A stretch of 64,000 bases of DNA from JAPPHA01 sp963662705 (GTDB lineage Bacteria; Pseudomonadota; Alphaproteobacteria; Rhodobacterales; Rhodobacteraceae), in NCBI GenBank assembly GCA_963662705.2, contig OY759767.1:2108001-2172000 (forward strand). The letters run 5' to 3'. Position 1 is the first letter of the stretch; each line of letters starts with the position of its first letter. The position numbers and the translations under genes are program-made. Of the stretch, positions 54,013 to 63,575 are shown piece after piece. The notes under the pieces were generated by a model. The model was given only the letters and a program-made list of their open reading frames with translations, did no database searches and was not told where the DNA came from.

Positions 54013-55212
54013 GTGGAAGACTTCGAGCCTTTGCGCGGTTACGACTCATATGTCGTCACGCTCGGGGATGTCCTTCGCGGTGAGCGCATCACGCTTAACA
54101 AGACAGTCGAACAGGCGGCTGCCGATTTGCGAATCAAGCCATCCTACATTCTGGCAATTGAGAACGGCGATTTGTCGGAGTTCGAATTGCCGGTCCTTGT
54201 TGGTGGTCTCGTACGGTCATATGCGCGTTATCTTGGCCTGGACCCCGAGATGACGTACCTGAAGTTCTGCCAGGAGACCGGGTTTTCGCATCAAGTCGCC
54301 GATCCGTTCGCCGTTAAAGATCTGAAACTGCCGGACAGGGACTTGCAGCCTGAAGGTCGCAACGTGCCATCGAGCCGGGATTCGCTGGTCAACAGGTCAA
54401 CTCTTTCACTCGGATTCATTCGCCCGCGGCAATTCTGGCAAGATTTTTCGGTCTCCGCAGTGTTCAACATGGGTGTCCTTGTGATGATCATCGCGGGGTT
54501 GGCCTATGGCGGGTGGAATGTCATACGCGAAATCCAGCAGGTTCGCATGGTTCCGATTGATGAGACCCGCGTGGCCAATGGTGATCTGATCACGTCATTG
54601 TGGCTTTCCACGCCGGAAGACGGGAACAGCGCTTCGGGATTCGGGGAGGAGGTCGCTGGAAACTCTGCCCCGGGTTCGGTGCAACATCCTGATGCGACAG
54701 GGCTGGGCCGGAGTTACCGTCCTCAAATTCTCGATTATCCGGTCGTGGAGCCGAGAGATGGTCCGATTGCTTCAATTGATCCTGACAGTTTCGGGACATT
54801 GATCGAAACGGACGATCATGCCATCCCCATTCCCGCGGAAACCCCTCAGGTTGTCGAGAAAGCGCCTCCAATCGTCGAGGTTTATGCCGCCAATCCGGCC
54901 TGGTTGAGGGTCTTTGTGGATGCAGGAGATGTGCTTTTCGAGGAAATCCTGGACGCCAAACAGATCTACCAGGTGCCACAGGATGTCGAAAACCCGTTGC
55001 TGCGATCCGGAAATTCCGGCTCGGTCTATCTCGTTGTCGACGGAAAGACCTACGGACCCGTCGGAACCGGAACCGGGGTTGCCAAGCGCGTGTCGCTAAA
55101 CGCTGCCGACATAATCGAGAATTTCGAGGTGTCACAAATTGCGGTTGACGGGAACCGCCAGACGGTTGCGGACGGAAACACCTTGCGTCCGGTATTGCCT
55201 CGCTCGCAATGA
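54013..55212 (+). CDS. RodZ-like membrane protein with helix-turn-helix and DUF4115
   Basis: About 399 residues. The cytoplasmic N-terminus carries a Cro-type HTH (LGDVLRGERITLNKTVEQAA, IKPSYILAIENGDLSEF). One membrane helix lies near residue ~150 (FNMGVLVMIIAGLAYGG). The periplasmic C-terminal part ends in a DUF4115 domain (NPAWLRVFVDAGDVLFEEIL, GSVYLVVDGKTYGPVG). This architecture is that of the cell-shape protein RodZ, which links MreB to the elongation machinery. Start set at GTG 54,013 (GTG 54,004 is possible). Upstream of ispG, as in many alphaproteobacteria. Confidence 0.85.
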   Translation: MEDFEPLRGYDSYVVTLGDVLRGERITLNKTVEQAAADLRIKPSYILAIENGDLSEFELPVLVGGLVRSYARYLGLDPEMTYLKFCQETGFSHQVADPFAVKDLKLPDRDLQPEGRNVPSSRDSLVNRSTLSLGFIRPRQFWQDFSVSAVFNMGVLVMIIAGLAYGGWNVIREIQQVRMVPIDETRVANGDLITSLWLSTPEDGNSASGFGEEVAGNSAPGSVQHPDATGLGRSYRPQILDYPVVEPRDGPIASIDPDSFGTLIETDDHAIPIPAETPQVVEKAPPIVEVYAANPAWLRVFVDAGDVLFEEILDAKQIYQVPQDVENPLLRSGNSGSVYLVVDGKTYGPVGTGTGVAKRVSLNAADIIENFEVSQIAVDGNRQTVADGNTLRPVLPRSQ

Positions 55213-55307
55213 TGACTCTCGTGTACCGCGGAATGTGAAGGGCTTGCGTGTTCAGGTCGATGCAGGCTGAATGAGGTCTGTGATGCAGGTTTTCGGACAG
55301 GGTGAGA

Positions 55308-56447
55308 ATGGAACTCCATGACATAAGGCCGTGGAGGCGCATTGAACGGCGACCTAGTCGGCGAATTATGGTCGGGGACGTACCAGTCGGCGGCGGCGCG
55401 CCGATTGCAGTGCAAACGATGACGAACACACCGACCACTGACGTTTCGAATACCGTGGCCCAGATCAATGCCTGTGCCGAGGCGGGAGCCGATTTCGTCC
55501 GTGTCTCTTGCCCCGACCCGGCATCGACAATGGCGTTTAGGGAAATCGTTCGGGACAGCCCCGTTCCGCTCGTTGCCGACATCCATTTCCATTATCGCCG
55601 TGCTCTCGAGGCGGCGGATGCCGGTGCCGCGTGCCTGAGAATCAATCCGGGAAACATCGGGTCGAGTGAACGTGTGGCCGAGGTCGTTCGAGCGGCCAGG
55701 ACCAACGGTTGTTCAATCCGGATCGGTGTGAATGCAGGTTCGCTCGAGCGTCATCTTCTCGAAAAGTACGCGGAACCGTGTCCGGAAGCGATGGTCGAAA
55801 GCGGTCTTTCCCATATTCGTTTGCTGGAAGAGGCGGGATTTACCGAATACAAGATTTCGGCCAAGGCGTCCGATGTATTTCTTGCCGCGGCTGCCTACCA
55901 GCAACTTGCGGAAGCGACAGATGCTCCGTTGCATATCGGAATAACCGAGTCGGGAGGGCTCAAGTCCGGAACCGTGCGGTCGTCCATCGGATTGGGCAGC
56001 CTTCTCTGGTTCGGAATCGGAGATACACTGCGTGTTTCCTTGTCTGCAGACCCCGTCGAAGAAGTGAAAGTCGGGTACGAGATCCTGAAATCGCTCAATC
56101 TCAGGCACAGGGGGGTTACGATCATTTCCTGCCCGTCCTGTGCCAGACAGGGGTTTGACGTCATTGAAACTGTCGGGATTCTGGAGGAACGCCTGGCCCA
56201 CGTCCGGACGCCCTTGACGCTCTCGATAATCGGTTGCGTGGTCAATGGCCCCGGTGAGGCACAGATGACCGATATTGGCTTTACCGGTGGGGGCGCAGGA
56301 TCCGGGATGTTGTATCTTTCGGGCCTTCAGGACAAAAAACTTGCGAACGAGAACATGGTCGACAGAATCGTTGAACTGGTTGAAGAGAAGGCCGAGGAAC
56401 AGGAGCGCGCGGCCCGGGAGGAGCGCGCGTTGCGGGCTGGCCCATGA
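55308..56447 (+). CDS. ispG: 4-hydroxy-3-methylbut-2-enyl diphosphate synthase
   Basis: About 379 residues. IspG (GcpE) catalyses the sixth MEP-pathway step, reductive ring opening of MEcPP, with a [4Fe-4S] cluster. Cluster cysteines lie in ISCPSCARQGFDV and IIGCVVNGPGEA. The TIM-barrel N-terminus has VGDVPVGGGAPIAVQTMTNT and LRINPGNIGS. ATG 55,308 has GGGTGAG just upstream. The C-terminal tail is rich in Glu/Arg. Intact. Confidence 0.96.
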   Translation: MELHDIRPWRRIERRPSRRIMVGDVPVGGGAPIAVQTMTNTPTTDVSNTVAQINACAEAGADFVRVSCPDPASTMAFREIVRDSPVPLVADIHFHYRRALEAADAGAACLRINPGNIGSSERVAEVVRAARTNGCSIRIGVNAGSLERHLLEKYAEPCPEAMVESGLSHIRLLEEAGFTEYKISAKASDVFLAAAAYQQLAEATDAPLHIGITESGGLKSGTVRSSIGLGSLLWFGIGDTLRVSLSADPVEEVKVGYEILKSLNLRHRGVTIISCPSCARQGFDVIETVGILEERLAHVRTPLTLSIIGCVVNGPGEAQMTDIGFTGGGAGSGMLYLSGLQDKKLANENMVDRIVELVEEKAEEQERAAREERALRAGP

Positions 56448-57322
56448 TCCTCACCGGCCTTTGCCGGCCCACCTCATTTTGGTCGTGATTTCGCATGACA
56501 GCGTCGGGACGGGCCGCTGGTTTCGGTAGGCCGGCCAGTTGCCGCGAAAATTCATCCCGCGTTCGGGGCGCCCTGGCCGCACAATCCACGGTTTACCCGA
56601 TCCGGACCCAAGACCTGCCTGGACATTGAGCCGCGGTCATACAGGGAATTCCGCAAAGTAACCGGACAGCCGGCGATCGTCCGGATTTTGAACACTCCGC
56701 CCCGGCAGGATCGGGATGACCCGCTGACCATGGGCACGAGTTTCGCGCTGTATTCGCCGTCGCCGGCGCCTGACGTTGTGGCAGGTTCGTGGATTCCGAA
56801 GGGACCGGATCAGGTTGTCCTGCGAACGAGGATGTCGGAAATGACGACCGCGGCGATCCGGAGCCCGACTTGCCGGCGCAGGTTGTCCTCGACGCGCTTC
56901 GCCACCTCGGTTTCGCGCTCTGCCATCTTGCGTTCCTGGCACTGCAAACCGGTTTCGTGCTTTGCCAGGTGCGTTCTATACACTTCTCGGGATTAGCCGG
57001 TCGCCGGCAAGGCACGGCCCGCCCATGAACCCGGTCCAGGGCGCAGCAAAGCGTGCTGCCAGGTTCAAGATTCCCGAAGGTATTCCCTTGTTTCATATGT
57101 TCTGGTGACCGCCGGCAAATATGGCTTCCAGCGCATGAAGTCTGCCGGATGCCGGTTCCCGGCGCGGCGAGTCGGGGCAACGAAGACGCTGATGGACTGG
57201 ACCTCAGTGTGTATTGGATTGATCCTCGCGAGCGGCGGATACTTGACTGGTAGCGCTCCCGTCAATTTCAATCTCTCCGAATCGCATTGCACGAAGTTTC
57301 TGGGATGCACCCACTCCCGTCA
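56448..57322. other. Long intergenic region after ispG
   Basis: About 870 bases with no recognised gene except the doubtful short frame at 56,810-56,983 (- strand). Mixed short open frames in all phases; nothing resembling a tRNA or other RNA was seen. Confidence 0.4.
56810..56983 (-). CDS. Possible small protein, 57 residues
   Basis: GTG-initiated frame directly after an in-frame stop. The translation is amphipathic and helix-like (QERKMAERETEVAKRVEDNL, RRQVGLRIAAVVISDILVRR). No homologue comes to mind, and the surrounding ~870 bases have no other gene. It may be chance; the coding-like amino-acid pattern is the only support. Confidence 0.22.
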   Translation of the reverse strand: MYRTHLAKHETGLQCQERKMAERETEVAKRVEDNLRRQVGLRIAAVVISDILVRRTT

Positions 57323-57817
57323 TCAACGCTGATTCGGCTTGCGGTGTCGCCACTTCCTTGGATCGACGTTGGCAGCGTGTCGCCACATGCCACGTCGGGC
57401 ATTTCGCGCCTCCTGTTCGATGTGCTTGTACCGGTTACCGTACATGGCCCTCGCGTGACCTTCCCGGACCAGCCATTCGCCGACATCCTTGTTGTTGTAC
57501 ATGACGATTCCGATCGCCCGCCCGAACTTGTCGTAGCTTTCCACGGTGACATGAACGCGTTTGCCGCCGATCTCCCGGATCAGGGCGCTCTTCACCCGCC
57601 TTCCATGTGGGTACCAATAGCCGTCCCGATGTCTGGCAACCTGGTCAAATTCGGGTGCGTCGAGGCCAGCAAACCTGACTTCCTGCCCGGAAACGCGTAT
57701 GCCATCGCCGTCCGTGACAAAGGCTTTGCCAATGAGCCTGTTCGGGCGCTTTCTGACCAAGACGCGAAGAAGAACGTACCCTACGGCAAAGACCATGACG
57801 ATGACCAGAATCTCCAT
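57323..57817 (-). CDS. Membrane-anchored thermonuclease-like (SNase) protein
   Basis: About 164 residues. An N-terminal hydrophobic anchor (MEILVIVMVFAVGYVLLRVL) is followed by a staphylococcal-nuclease fold: FVTDGDGIRVSGQEVRFAGL-DAPE (active-site Asp/Arg region), KRVHVTVESYDKFGRAIGIV, and VREGHARAMYGNRY. ATG 57,817 has GGAG six bases upstream, better than the upstream starts. Probably an extracytoplasmic nuclease; substrate unproven. Confidence 0.85.
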   Translation of the reverse strand: MEILVIVMVFAVGYVLLRVLVRKRPNRLIGKAFVTDGDGIRVSGQEVRFAGLDAPEFDQVARHRDGYWYPHGRRVKSALIREIGGKRVHVTVESYDKFGRAIGIVMYNNKDVGEWLVREGHARAMYGNRYKHIEQEARNARRGMWRHAANVDPRKWRHRKPNQR

Positions 57818-58596
57818 CAATCGCTCCGCTTGTCCCATTTTCCCGTAGCGCATGTTACACGAAATCGTCACGGAAGCAGGAATCCTGCAAGACAGGTGGT
57901 GGTACCGGTGGCAGTCAGACGGCGAGCCCCGGCGTGGCAAGCGGAAGGCTTGGGGCTACGAACGCATAAAGGCCCATCTAACCGCTAGATGGCGTCGGTT
58001 GGGTCGGCGACGGATGAATGTTCGATCCGCGTCGGTGGTTGCCGGATTACATTCCCCGGCTCACTTTCATCGACAAGATCGAATCCCAATTTCGGGTTGA
58101 GACGGGATTCCGGCTCGACGCCGAACCTGCGCCTGACCAGGATCTGTCGAATGGGGAAATGACGGATCAGTTACACGATCGTCGAGGAATAACAGGACCT
58201 TGCCCGTTCCGAAGGTGGGATTCGTTTTCTGTTGCGCGCGGCGCGTGCCCTTTTCGCTGATCCGCGTTCTGTGGCGACCGCGGTCGTGTTCAGTGGTCAA
58301 GGCATATCGATTGACGCGGTGGCATTTGATCTCGTTCCGGGTATTCAACGTCTCGATAACGCAGATGTTGCTGGCGGAGAGACGGGAAGGCTGACTGGCG
58401 TCACGGTTCGTGTGCGATTCCGGCGGTTGGGTTCACGAAGAACGCACCAAGGAGGACATCGTTCGTAAAGCCGGTCTTTCGGAACCCCCGGATCCCCGGA
58501 CCCTCGGTCGACGGAGATGACGGCAGCGGTTCCGGTCACAAGAGAACCTGTCGCATGCAGAGTCTCGGAACCCGCCCGCGCGGTGCAGTGGGTGGA
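57818..58596. other. Intergenic region without a recognised gene
   Basis: About 780 bases. It contains a perfect 7-bp hairpin CCATCTA-accgc-TAGATGG at 57,974-57,992 and otherwise only short, unconvincing frames. Confidence 0.4.
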
Positions 58597-58875
58597 TCAG
58601 GTCGAACTGTCTTGTCGAGGCGGCGGAAGGTCGGGAATGTCCGCGTTCAGGCACCCGGAACCGATCTCTCTCCACGTCGGATTGTTCAGCGACATTTCGC
58701 AGCGTGCCAAAAAATCCCGGCCGTCGACAACCATGCAGATGCTGACCCCGAGCTCAACCCGCTGGCCCATTTGATCGGTGCAGTAGCAGTCCGGATATTT
58801 GATCTTGGCATCTTCCGAAACCGCGCTCGATCCCGAAATCAGCCAGACGAGGACGATGGCGACAATTCTTGTCAT
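58597..58875 (-). CDS. Small secreted hypothetical protein
   Basis: 92 residues. Signal peptide TRIVAIVLVWLISGSSAVSE, then a short domain with four cysteines (YPDCYCTDQMGQRVELGVSI-C and FLARCEMSLNNPTWREIGSG-C), which suggests two disulfides. Similar short cysteine-rich periplasmic proteins occur in other alphaproteobacteria, without known function. ATG 58,875. Divergent from prfA. Confidence 0.7.
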   Translation of the reverse strand: MTRIVAIVLVWLISGSSAVSEDAKIKYPDCYCTDQMGQRVELGVSICMVVDGRDFLARCEMSLNNPTWREIGSGCLNADIPDLPPPRQDSST

Positions 58876-58981
58876 TGTGGCAAAATAGCAGGCGTTTTTT
58901 GTGTTGGCAACAGATTTAGGATAACATTTGCCAGCATGGTGCGCAATTCGCGGCGTGCGTGTCGGACGTTCTGGAAAATCC

Positions 58982-60037
58982 ATGATTTCGATCGAAAAAC
59001 TTGACCGAATCTCTGATCGGTTCGCGCTTCTCGAGGCCAGGATGGCAACGGGACTCGATCCGGACGAATACGCGCGCTACTCGCGGGAATACTCAGAACT
59101 CCGTGATATCGTTGCGAAAATCGACGATTATCGAACAATCATGCGCGAGATTCAGGATGCCGAGAACTTGCTCGGCGATCTCGAAATGAAGCAGTTGGCC
59201 CAAGAGGAATTGATCCGCCTTCGGCAGGAATTCAAGTGCCTGGAAGAGGAACTGGGGGTCGCGCTCCAACCAGGATGCGAGGACGATTCAAAATCGGTTG
59301 TTCTTGAAATCCGGGCAGGCACAGGCGGCGAGGAGGCGGCGCTTTTCGCCGCGGATCTCTTGAGAATGTACGAGAGATTCGCCGAAAGGGAAAAATGGAC
59401 GTTTGAAGTTGTCGCGAGGAACGTAACGGAACTCGGCGGAGTCCGCGACGCCACGGTCGTCATAGGCGGAAACGGTGTATTCGGGCGCATGAAATTCGAA
59501 TCCGGGGTCCACCGGGTCCAGAGGATCCCTGCGACAGAGAGCCACCAACGCATTCATACATCGGCTGCGACCGTCGCCGTGCTGCCGGTTGTTGATGACG
59601 TCGACATCAGGATCGCCCCTGATGAAATCCGGATCGATACGATGCGGGCTTCCGGGGCAGGTGGGCAGCATGTCAACAAGACCGACTCGGCGGTCAGGAT
59701 CACCCATATTCCGACCGGGATCTCGGCTACGAGTTCGGAAAAGTCCCAGCACCGGAACAGGGTGGAGGCGATGCGCATACTCAAGTCCCGGCTATACGAA
59801 CGCGAACAACGGGCGCAGGCGAACGAGCGCGCGTTGAGCCGGAAAGAACAGGTCGGAACCGGTGACCGCTCGGAGCGAATTCGGACGTACAACTTTCCTC
59901 AAGGCCGGTTGACAGATCACCGGATCAAGCTGACGCTCTACAAGCTGGACCAGGTCCTGCAGGGAAACCTTGGCGATGTCGTCAACGCACTTGTTGCGGA
60001 TGATCGGGCGAACCGGCTTTCCGGCTCCGGGACGTGA
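58982..60037 (+). CDS. prfA: Peptide chain release factor 1
   Basis: 351 residues. RF1 reads UAA/UAG stop codons. The codon-recognition region RIPATESHQRIHTSAATVAV contains the PxT motif specific to RF1. The catalytic GGQ loop is in ASGAGGQHVNKTDSAVR. The start at 58,982 (MISIEKLDRI) matches the family. Its stop overlaps the start of prmC by four bases (GTGA). Confidence 0.97.
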   Translation: MISIEKLDRISDRFALLEARMATGLDPDEYARYSREYSELRDIVAKIDDYRTIMREIQDAENLLGDLEMKQLAQEELIRLRQEFKCLEEELGVALQPGCEDDSKSVVLEIRAGTGGEEAALFAADLLRMYERFAEREKWTFEVVARNVTELGGVRDATVVIGGNGVFGRMKFESGVHRVQRIPATESHQRIHTSAATVAVLPVVDDVDIRIAPDEIRIDTMRASGAGGQHVNKTDSAVRITHIPTGISATSSEKSQHRNRVEAMRILKSRLYEREQRAQANERALSRKEQVGTGDRSERIRTYNFPQGRLTDHRIKLTLYKLDQVLQGNLGDVVNALVADDRANRLSGSGT

Positions 60038-60885
60038 CCGCCGATACGCCACGGTCCCTGTTCAGGGAGGCCGTCAGGAAGTTGAAACCGGCCATCGGTG
60101 AGCACGCCCGAAACGATGCCCGGGTGCTCCTGACGCATGTGCTTGCCGCTGGAAATGCGACTGGTCGCTGTCCGGATATCTCCGGCGAGGCCGTCAGCAA
60201 TGAGATGGCGAGCCGATTCCGCGATCTGGTCCGCCAGCGGCTTCAACGAAAACCGGTTTCCCGGATCGTGGGTCACCGGCACTTCTGGAAGGGACGGTTC
60301 CTCGTCACCGAAGATGTTCTGGATCCACGCCCGGAGACCGAGTTGCTGGTGGAAATGGCTCTTCAGGGGCCACCGTTCGATCGTGTTCTCGACCTCGGGA
60401 CGGGAACGGGCTGCATCCTCGGCAGCCTGCTCTCGGAGAGACCGGAAGCCACGGGCGTTGGAGTTGATATTTCACCCGGCGCCCTTCGGGTCGCGTCCGA
60501 GAATCTGGTCAGGCTGGAAGTGCTGAACCGGGCCGAGCTTGTCCTCTCGGACTGGTTTTCCGCGGTCACGGGGCAGTTTGATCTCATTGTGAGCAACCCG
60601 CCGTACATCGCCACAACGGAAGTTCCGTTTCTCGAACCGGAAGTACGCTGCTGGGAACCCGCGAGGGCAATCCTGGGTGGCCCTGACGGACTGGAATGCT
60701 ATCGGAAGATTGTCGCCGGCATCGGTACGCACCTGAAATCGGGTGGGCGCGTTTTTCTCGAGGTCGGAGCCTCGCAGGCACGGCCGGTGTGCAGAATGTT
60801 CCGATCCGTGTGTGATCTGGACAGCCGTATCTACAAGGATCTTGACCGGATTGACCGCGTCGTTCGGCTTGAGAGGCGAAAGTAA
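60034..60885 (+). CDS. prmC: Release factor glutamine methyltransferase
   Basis: 283 residues. PrmC methylates the GGQ glutamine of RF1/RF2 using S-adenosylmethionine. The SAM-binding motif is VLDLGTGTGCILGSLL and the catalytic NPPY is in DLIVSNPPYIATTEV. The N-terminal helical domain recognises the factor. GTG start overlapping prfA, the standard coupled pair. Confidence 0.95.
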   Translation: MTADTPRSLFREAVRKLKPAIGEHARNDARVLLTHVLAAGNATGRCPDISGEAVSNEMASRFRDLVRQRLQRKPVSRIVGHRHFWKGRFLVTEDVLDPRPETELLVEMALQGPPFDRVLDLGTGTGCILGSLLSERPEATGVGVDISPGALRVASENLVRLEVLNRAELVLSDWFSAVTGQFDLIVSNPPYIATTEVPFLEPEVRCWEPARAILGGPDGLECYRKIVAGIGTHLKSGGRVFLEVGASQARPVCRMFRSVCDLDSRIYKDLDRIDRVVRLERRK

Positions 60886-61105
60886 GTTCCTGCGGCGAAA
60901 TTTTGGTGGATTTGGCATGATTTTGGCCTTTTTTTGTTGATGCACTGCCAGATTGCTCTTGAAATCCATTAAAATGGCGGTGTATCCCTTGAGTGATGAT
61001 TGAGTCTTCGCTCTCATCACGCACGTGCCAGCACGAAAGTTGAAGATTTTGGTCAAGGCATGTGCTGCCCGGCCTCACGGCGGAAATTCAGGGTAATCAC
61101 AATAC
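60886..61105. other. Intergenic region prmC-DUF4167
   Basis: About 220 AT-richer bases, including a run of seven T after GGCATGATTTTGGCC. Probably holds the promoter of the DUF4167 gene; no defined element could be assigned. Confidence 0.35.
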
Positions 61106-61690
61106 ATGAGACCATCCAGTAAGCCGCGTTCACGCGGGAAATCCGGTAACAGGCGCAACCACGTCGGTAGCATCCTTAATCGGGTTTTTGACTCTTCCGG
61201 ACCGGACGGAAAGGTTCGGGGAACGCCACAACAGATTATCGACAAGTATATCGCCCTCGCCAGGGATGCCCAGTTGGCCGGCGACAGGGTTGGTGCGGAA
61301 AACCACCTGCAGCACTCGGAGCACTATGCCCGGTTGCTCGGCGACGCTCAACGCGAGATCGCGGGTCGTCGGGAAGCCTTGGAAAACAGCCGGCAGGCGC
61401 AGTCCGTTGCCCAGGCATCCGCGCGAGAACAGGCGGAACATCTCGAAGCACAACCCGAACTCGCGGTAGATGCAGCAGATGAGCTTTACCCGGCCAGGGC
61501 AGGTGGAAAGACGCTGGTGCAAACGCCTGAGTCCGGAAAGCAGGAAGGCCGTCGGACCCGAAACCGGCCCGGTCGCCGGGGGTCCGGAGGAAACCAGATT
61601 CTGCCGATAGCGGTCGAAAGCGACTCCGACTCCGTACTCGTCGTCTCGACTCCGGAATCTGACGATTCATCAGGAGATGCCTTGATCTGA
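61106..61690 (+). CDS. DUF4167 protein
   Basis: 194 residues. The conserved N-terminal domain has a basic start (RPSSKPRSRGKSGNRRNHVG), then RVFDSSGPDGKVRGTPQQII, KYIALARDAQLAGDRVGAEN and HLQHSEHYARLLGDAQRE. The C-terminal half is low-complexity (Gln/Ala-, then Arg/Gly- and Asp/Ser-rich). DUF4167 is almost confined to alphaproteobacteria and usually follows prmC; an RNA-linked role is suspected from its basic, disordered nature. Its last 21 bases overlap the 3' end of rsmA on the other strand. Confidence 0.92.
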   Translation: MRPSSKPRSRGKSGNRRNHVGSILNRVFDSSGPDGKVRGTPQQIIDKYIALARDAQLAGDRVGAENHLQHSEHYARLLGDAQREIAGRREALENSRQAQSVAQASAREQAEHLEAQPELAVDAADELYPARAGGKTLVQTPESGKQEGRRTRNRPGRRGSGGNQILPIAVESDSDSVLVVSTPESDDSSGDALI

Positions 61691-62575
61691 CGGGCGACGG
61701 TCATTCGACCGGGCAGACGAATTGTCTGGCATCGTAACCCTTTTCTGCTGTTGAACGGCTCGGCTGATCGAGCAGAAATCGCCGACGGAAAGCTGTTCTG
61801 CCCGGGTTTCAGGTGGAATTCCGATCGCTCCGAGCGTCTGGCCGATGTCCGGCACGAGCGGTTTCAGGCTGCGGCGGAGCATTTTTCTGCGTTGGCCGAA
61901 TGCCAGACGGGTAACTTGCGCCAGGATCTGCCTGTCAGCGGAATCGGGCCTCAGGCGTCGTTCCAGGTGGATGACAGCGGATGTCACGCTGGGCGGCGGC
62001 GTGAATGCCTCGGGCGGAATTTCGAACAGGATGCGTGTGTGACATCGCCACTGGGCGAGAATCGAAAGCCGGCCGAATTGCCGCCGGCCGGGTGAAGCCA
62101 CGATTCGATGTGCGACCTCCTTTTGGAACATGAGTGTCATCGATTGCCAGTAGGGCGGCCAGGTTTTGGCCATGACCCAGTCAACCAGAAGCCGAGTCCC
62201 GACGTTGTACGGCAGATTGGCGACGATCCGGGCCGGACGTTCAACTTCCATCGAAGGATCAACAATTCTTGCGTCGCCCGAGATGACCTTCAGGCGTTCC
62301 GGAAACTTACGGGCGATGTCTTCGAGTGCAGGAAGGCATGTTACATCCGCCTCGATGGCCACGACACGCCGCGCGCCTTCGGCAAGCAGGGCCCTGGTCA
62401 GCCCCCCTGGACCCGGCCCGACCTCAACCACATCGCATTTTGTCAGATCACCGGCATGTCGGGCAATTTTTCTTGTCAGGTTGAAATCGTTCAGGAAATT
62501 CTGCCCCAGGGCTTTTTTGGCCCGAATCCCGTGCATGGAGATGACCTCCCGAATCGGTGGCAATCCGTCATGCAT
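61670..62575 (-). CDS. rsmA: 16S rRNA dimethyladenosine transferase
   Basis: 301 residues. RsmA (KsgA) dimethylates A1518 and A1519 of 16S rRNA. Motifs: KKALGQNFLNDFNLTRKIAR, SAM site VVEVGPGPGGLTRALL, catalytic IVANLPYNVGT, and the C-terminal domain RRKMLRRSLKPLVPDIGQTL. The tail after ~res 270 is unusually long and polar. The start overlaps the pdxA stop by eight bases, an operon surA-pdxA-rsmA. Confidence 0.95.
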   Translation of the reverse strand: MHDGLPPIREVISMHGIRAKKALGQNFLNDFNLTRKIARHAGDLTKCDVVEVGPGPGGLTRALLAEGARRVVAIEADVTCLPALEDIARKFPERLKVISGDARIVDPSMEVERPARIVANLPYNVGTRLLVDWVMAKTWPPYWQSMTLMFQKEVAHRIVASPGRRQFGRLSILAQWRCHTRILFEIPPEAFTPPPSVTSAVIHLERRLRPDSADRQILAQVTRLAFGQRRKMLRRSLKPLVPDIGQTLGAIGIPPETRAEQLSVGDFCSISRAVQQQKRVTMPDNSSARSNDRRPSDQGIS

Positions 62576-63575
62576 CGCGTCGTTCGGAACATGCGCCCCG
62601 GTTTGCAGCCAGTCGCCGAGCGAGTTTCAGGGCTTCGACCAGGCTGCGTTCGTCCGCGCGGTTTTGTCCGGCAATGTCGAAGGCGGTTCCATGACCGGGT
62701 GATGTCCTGACGAACGGCAATCCAAGGGTCACATTGACCGTATGTGCCATTCCGACCGTCTTGACGGGTATCAGCGCCTGGTCGTGATACATGCATATCG
62801 CGACGTCATATGATTCCCTGGCTTCCGCGTGAAACATCGAATCTGCCGGCAGCGGACCCCGAATCGCCATCCCTTCTGCCGCAAGTCTGGCGACGATCGG
62901 CTGAATCAGGCGAAAGTCCTCCTGACCCATCATGCCGTTCTCACCAGCGTGAGGATTCAAGCCGGCGACAGCAATCCTTGGGGACGTGATTCTGAAATCC
63001 GACTTGAGCGCTTGTTCGGATACACGGATGGCGCGCTCGATCCTTTTGCCGGTCAGTCGTCCGGGGACGTCGCGGAGTGCGATATGGGTCGTGACCGGGA
63101 CAACCCGAAAGTCCCGGTTGCAAAGCATCATGATTCCCGAATCTGCACCGGAAAGTGCCGTGAGGAACTCGGTCTGTCCTGGATACTGAAACCTGGCACC
63201 CTCTTTGAGGATGCTCTTGCTGACAGGATTAGTGCAAACCGCGGTGACCTTTCCCGCCCGTCGGCAATCGACGGCAGTGCGAATCGTGTCGAGGACATTT
63301 CGGGCATTTCCTGCGTCGGGCGAGCCAGGGGTCGCCGGGTTGCGAAACGCGACAGGGAGCACAGGCACGCCCTCGCAGAAGACCTCTCCAGCTGCTTCCG
63401 GTGATCTGACCCGGACCATGGCCAGATTGAGCGACTGCCCCATTTCCGCGGCGTGATCCGGATCGCAAATCAGGACAAACGGATCTTGACGCGAGAAATG
63501 GGACCAGGCCTTGAACGCGGTTTCCAGGCCGATGCCGGCCGGGTCACCGGAAGTCAGGGCGACGACGAGCGTCAT
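62568..63575 (-). CDS. pdxA: 4-hydroxythreonine-4-phosphate dehydrogenase
   Basis: 335 residues. PdxA is an NAD-dependent step of pyridoxal-phosphate synthesis. TSGDPAGIGLE at the N-terminus, GQTEFLTALSG, HIALRDVPGRLTGKRI (metal His), GLNPHAGENGMMGQED and MYHDQALIPVKTVG are all diagnostic. ATG 63,575 overlaps the surA stop by four bases (ATGA). Confidence 0.95.
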   Translation of the reverse strand: MTLVVALTSGDPAGIGLETAFKAWSHFSRQDPFVLICDPDHAAEMGQSLNLAMVRVRSPEAAGEVFCEGVPVLPVAFRNPATPGSPDAGNARNVLDTIRTAVDCRRAGKVTAVCTNPVSKSILKEGARFQYPGQTEFLTALSGADSGIMMLCNRDFRVVPVTTHIALRDVPGRLTGKRIERAIRVSEQALKSDFRITSPRIAVAGLNPHAGENGMMGQEDFRLIQPIVARLAAEGMAIRGPLPADSMFHAEARESYDVAICMYHDQALIPVKTVGMAHTVNVTLGLPFVRTSPGHGTAFDIAGQNRADERSLVEALKLARRLAANRGACSERRDA

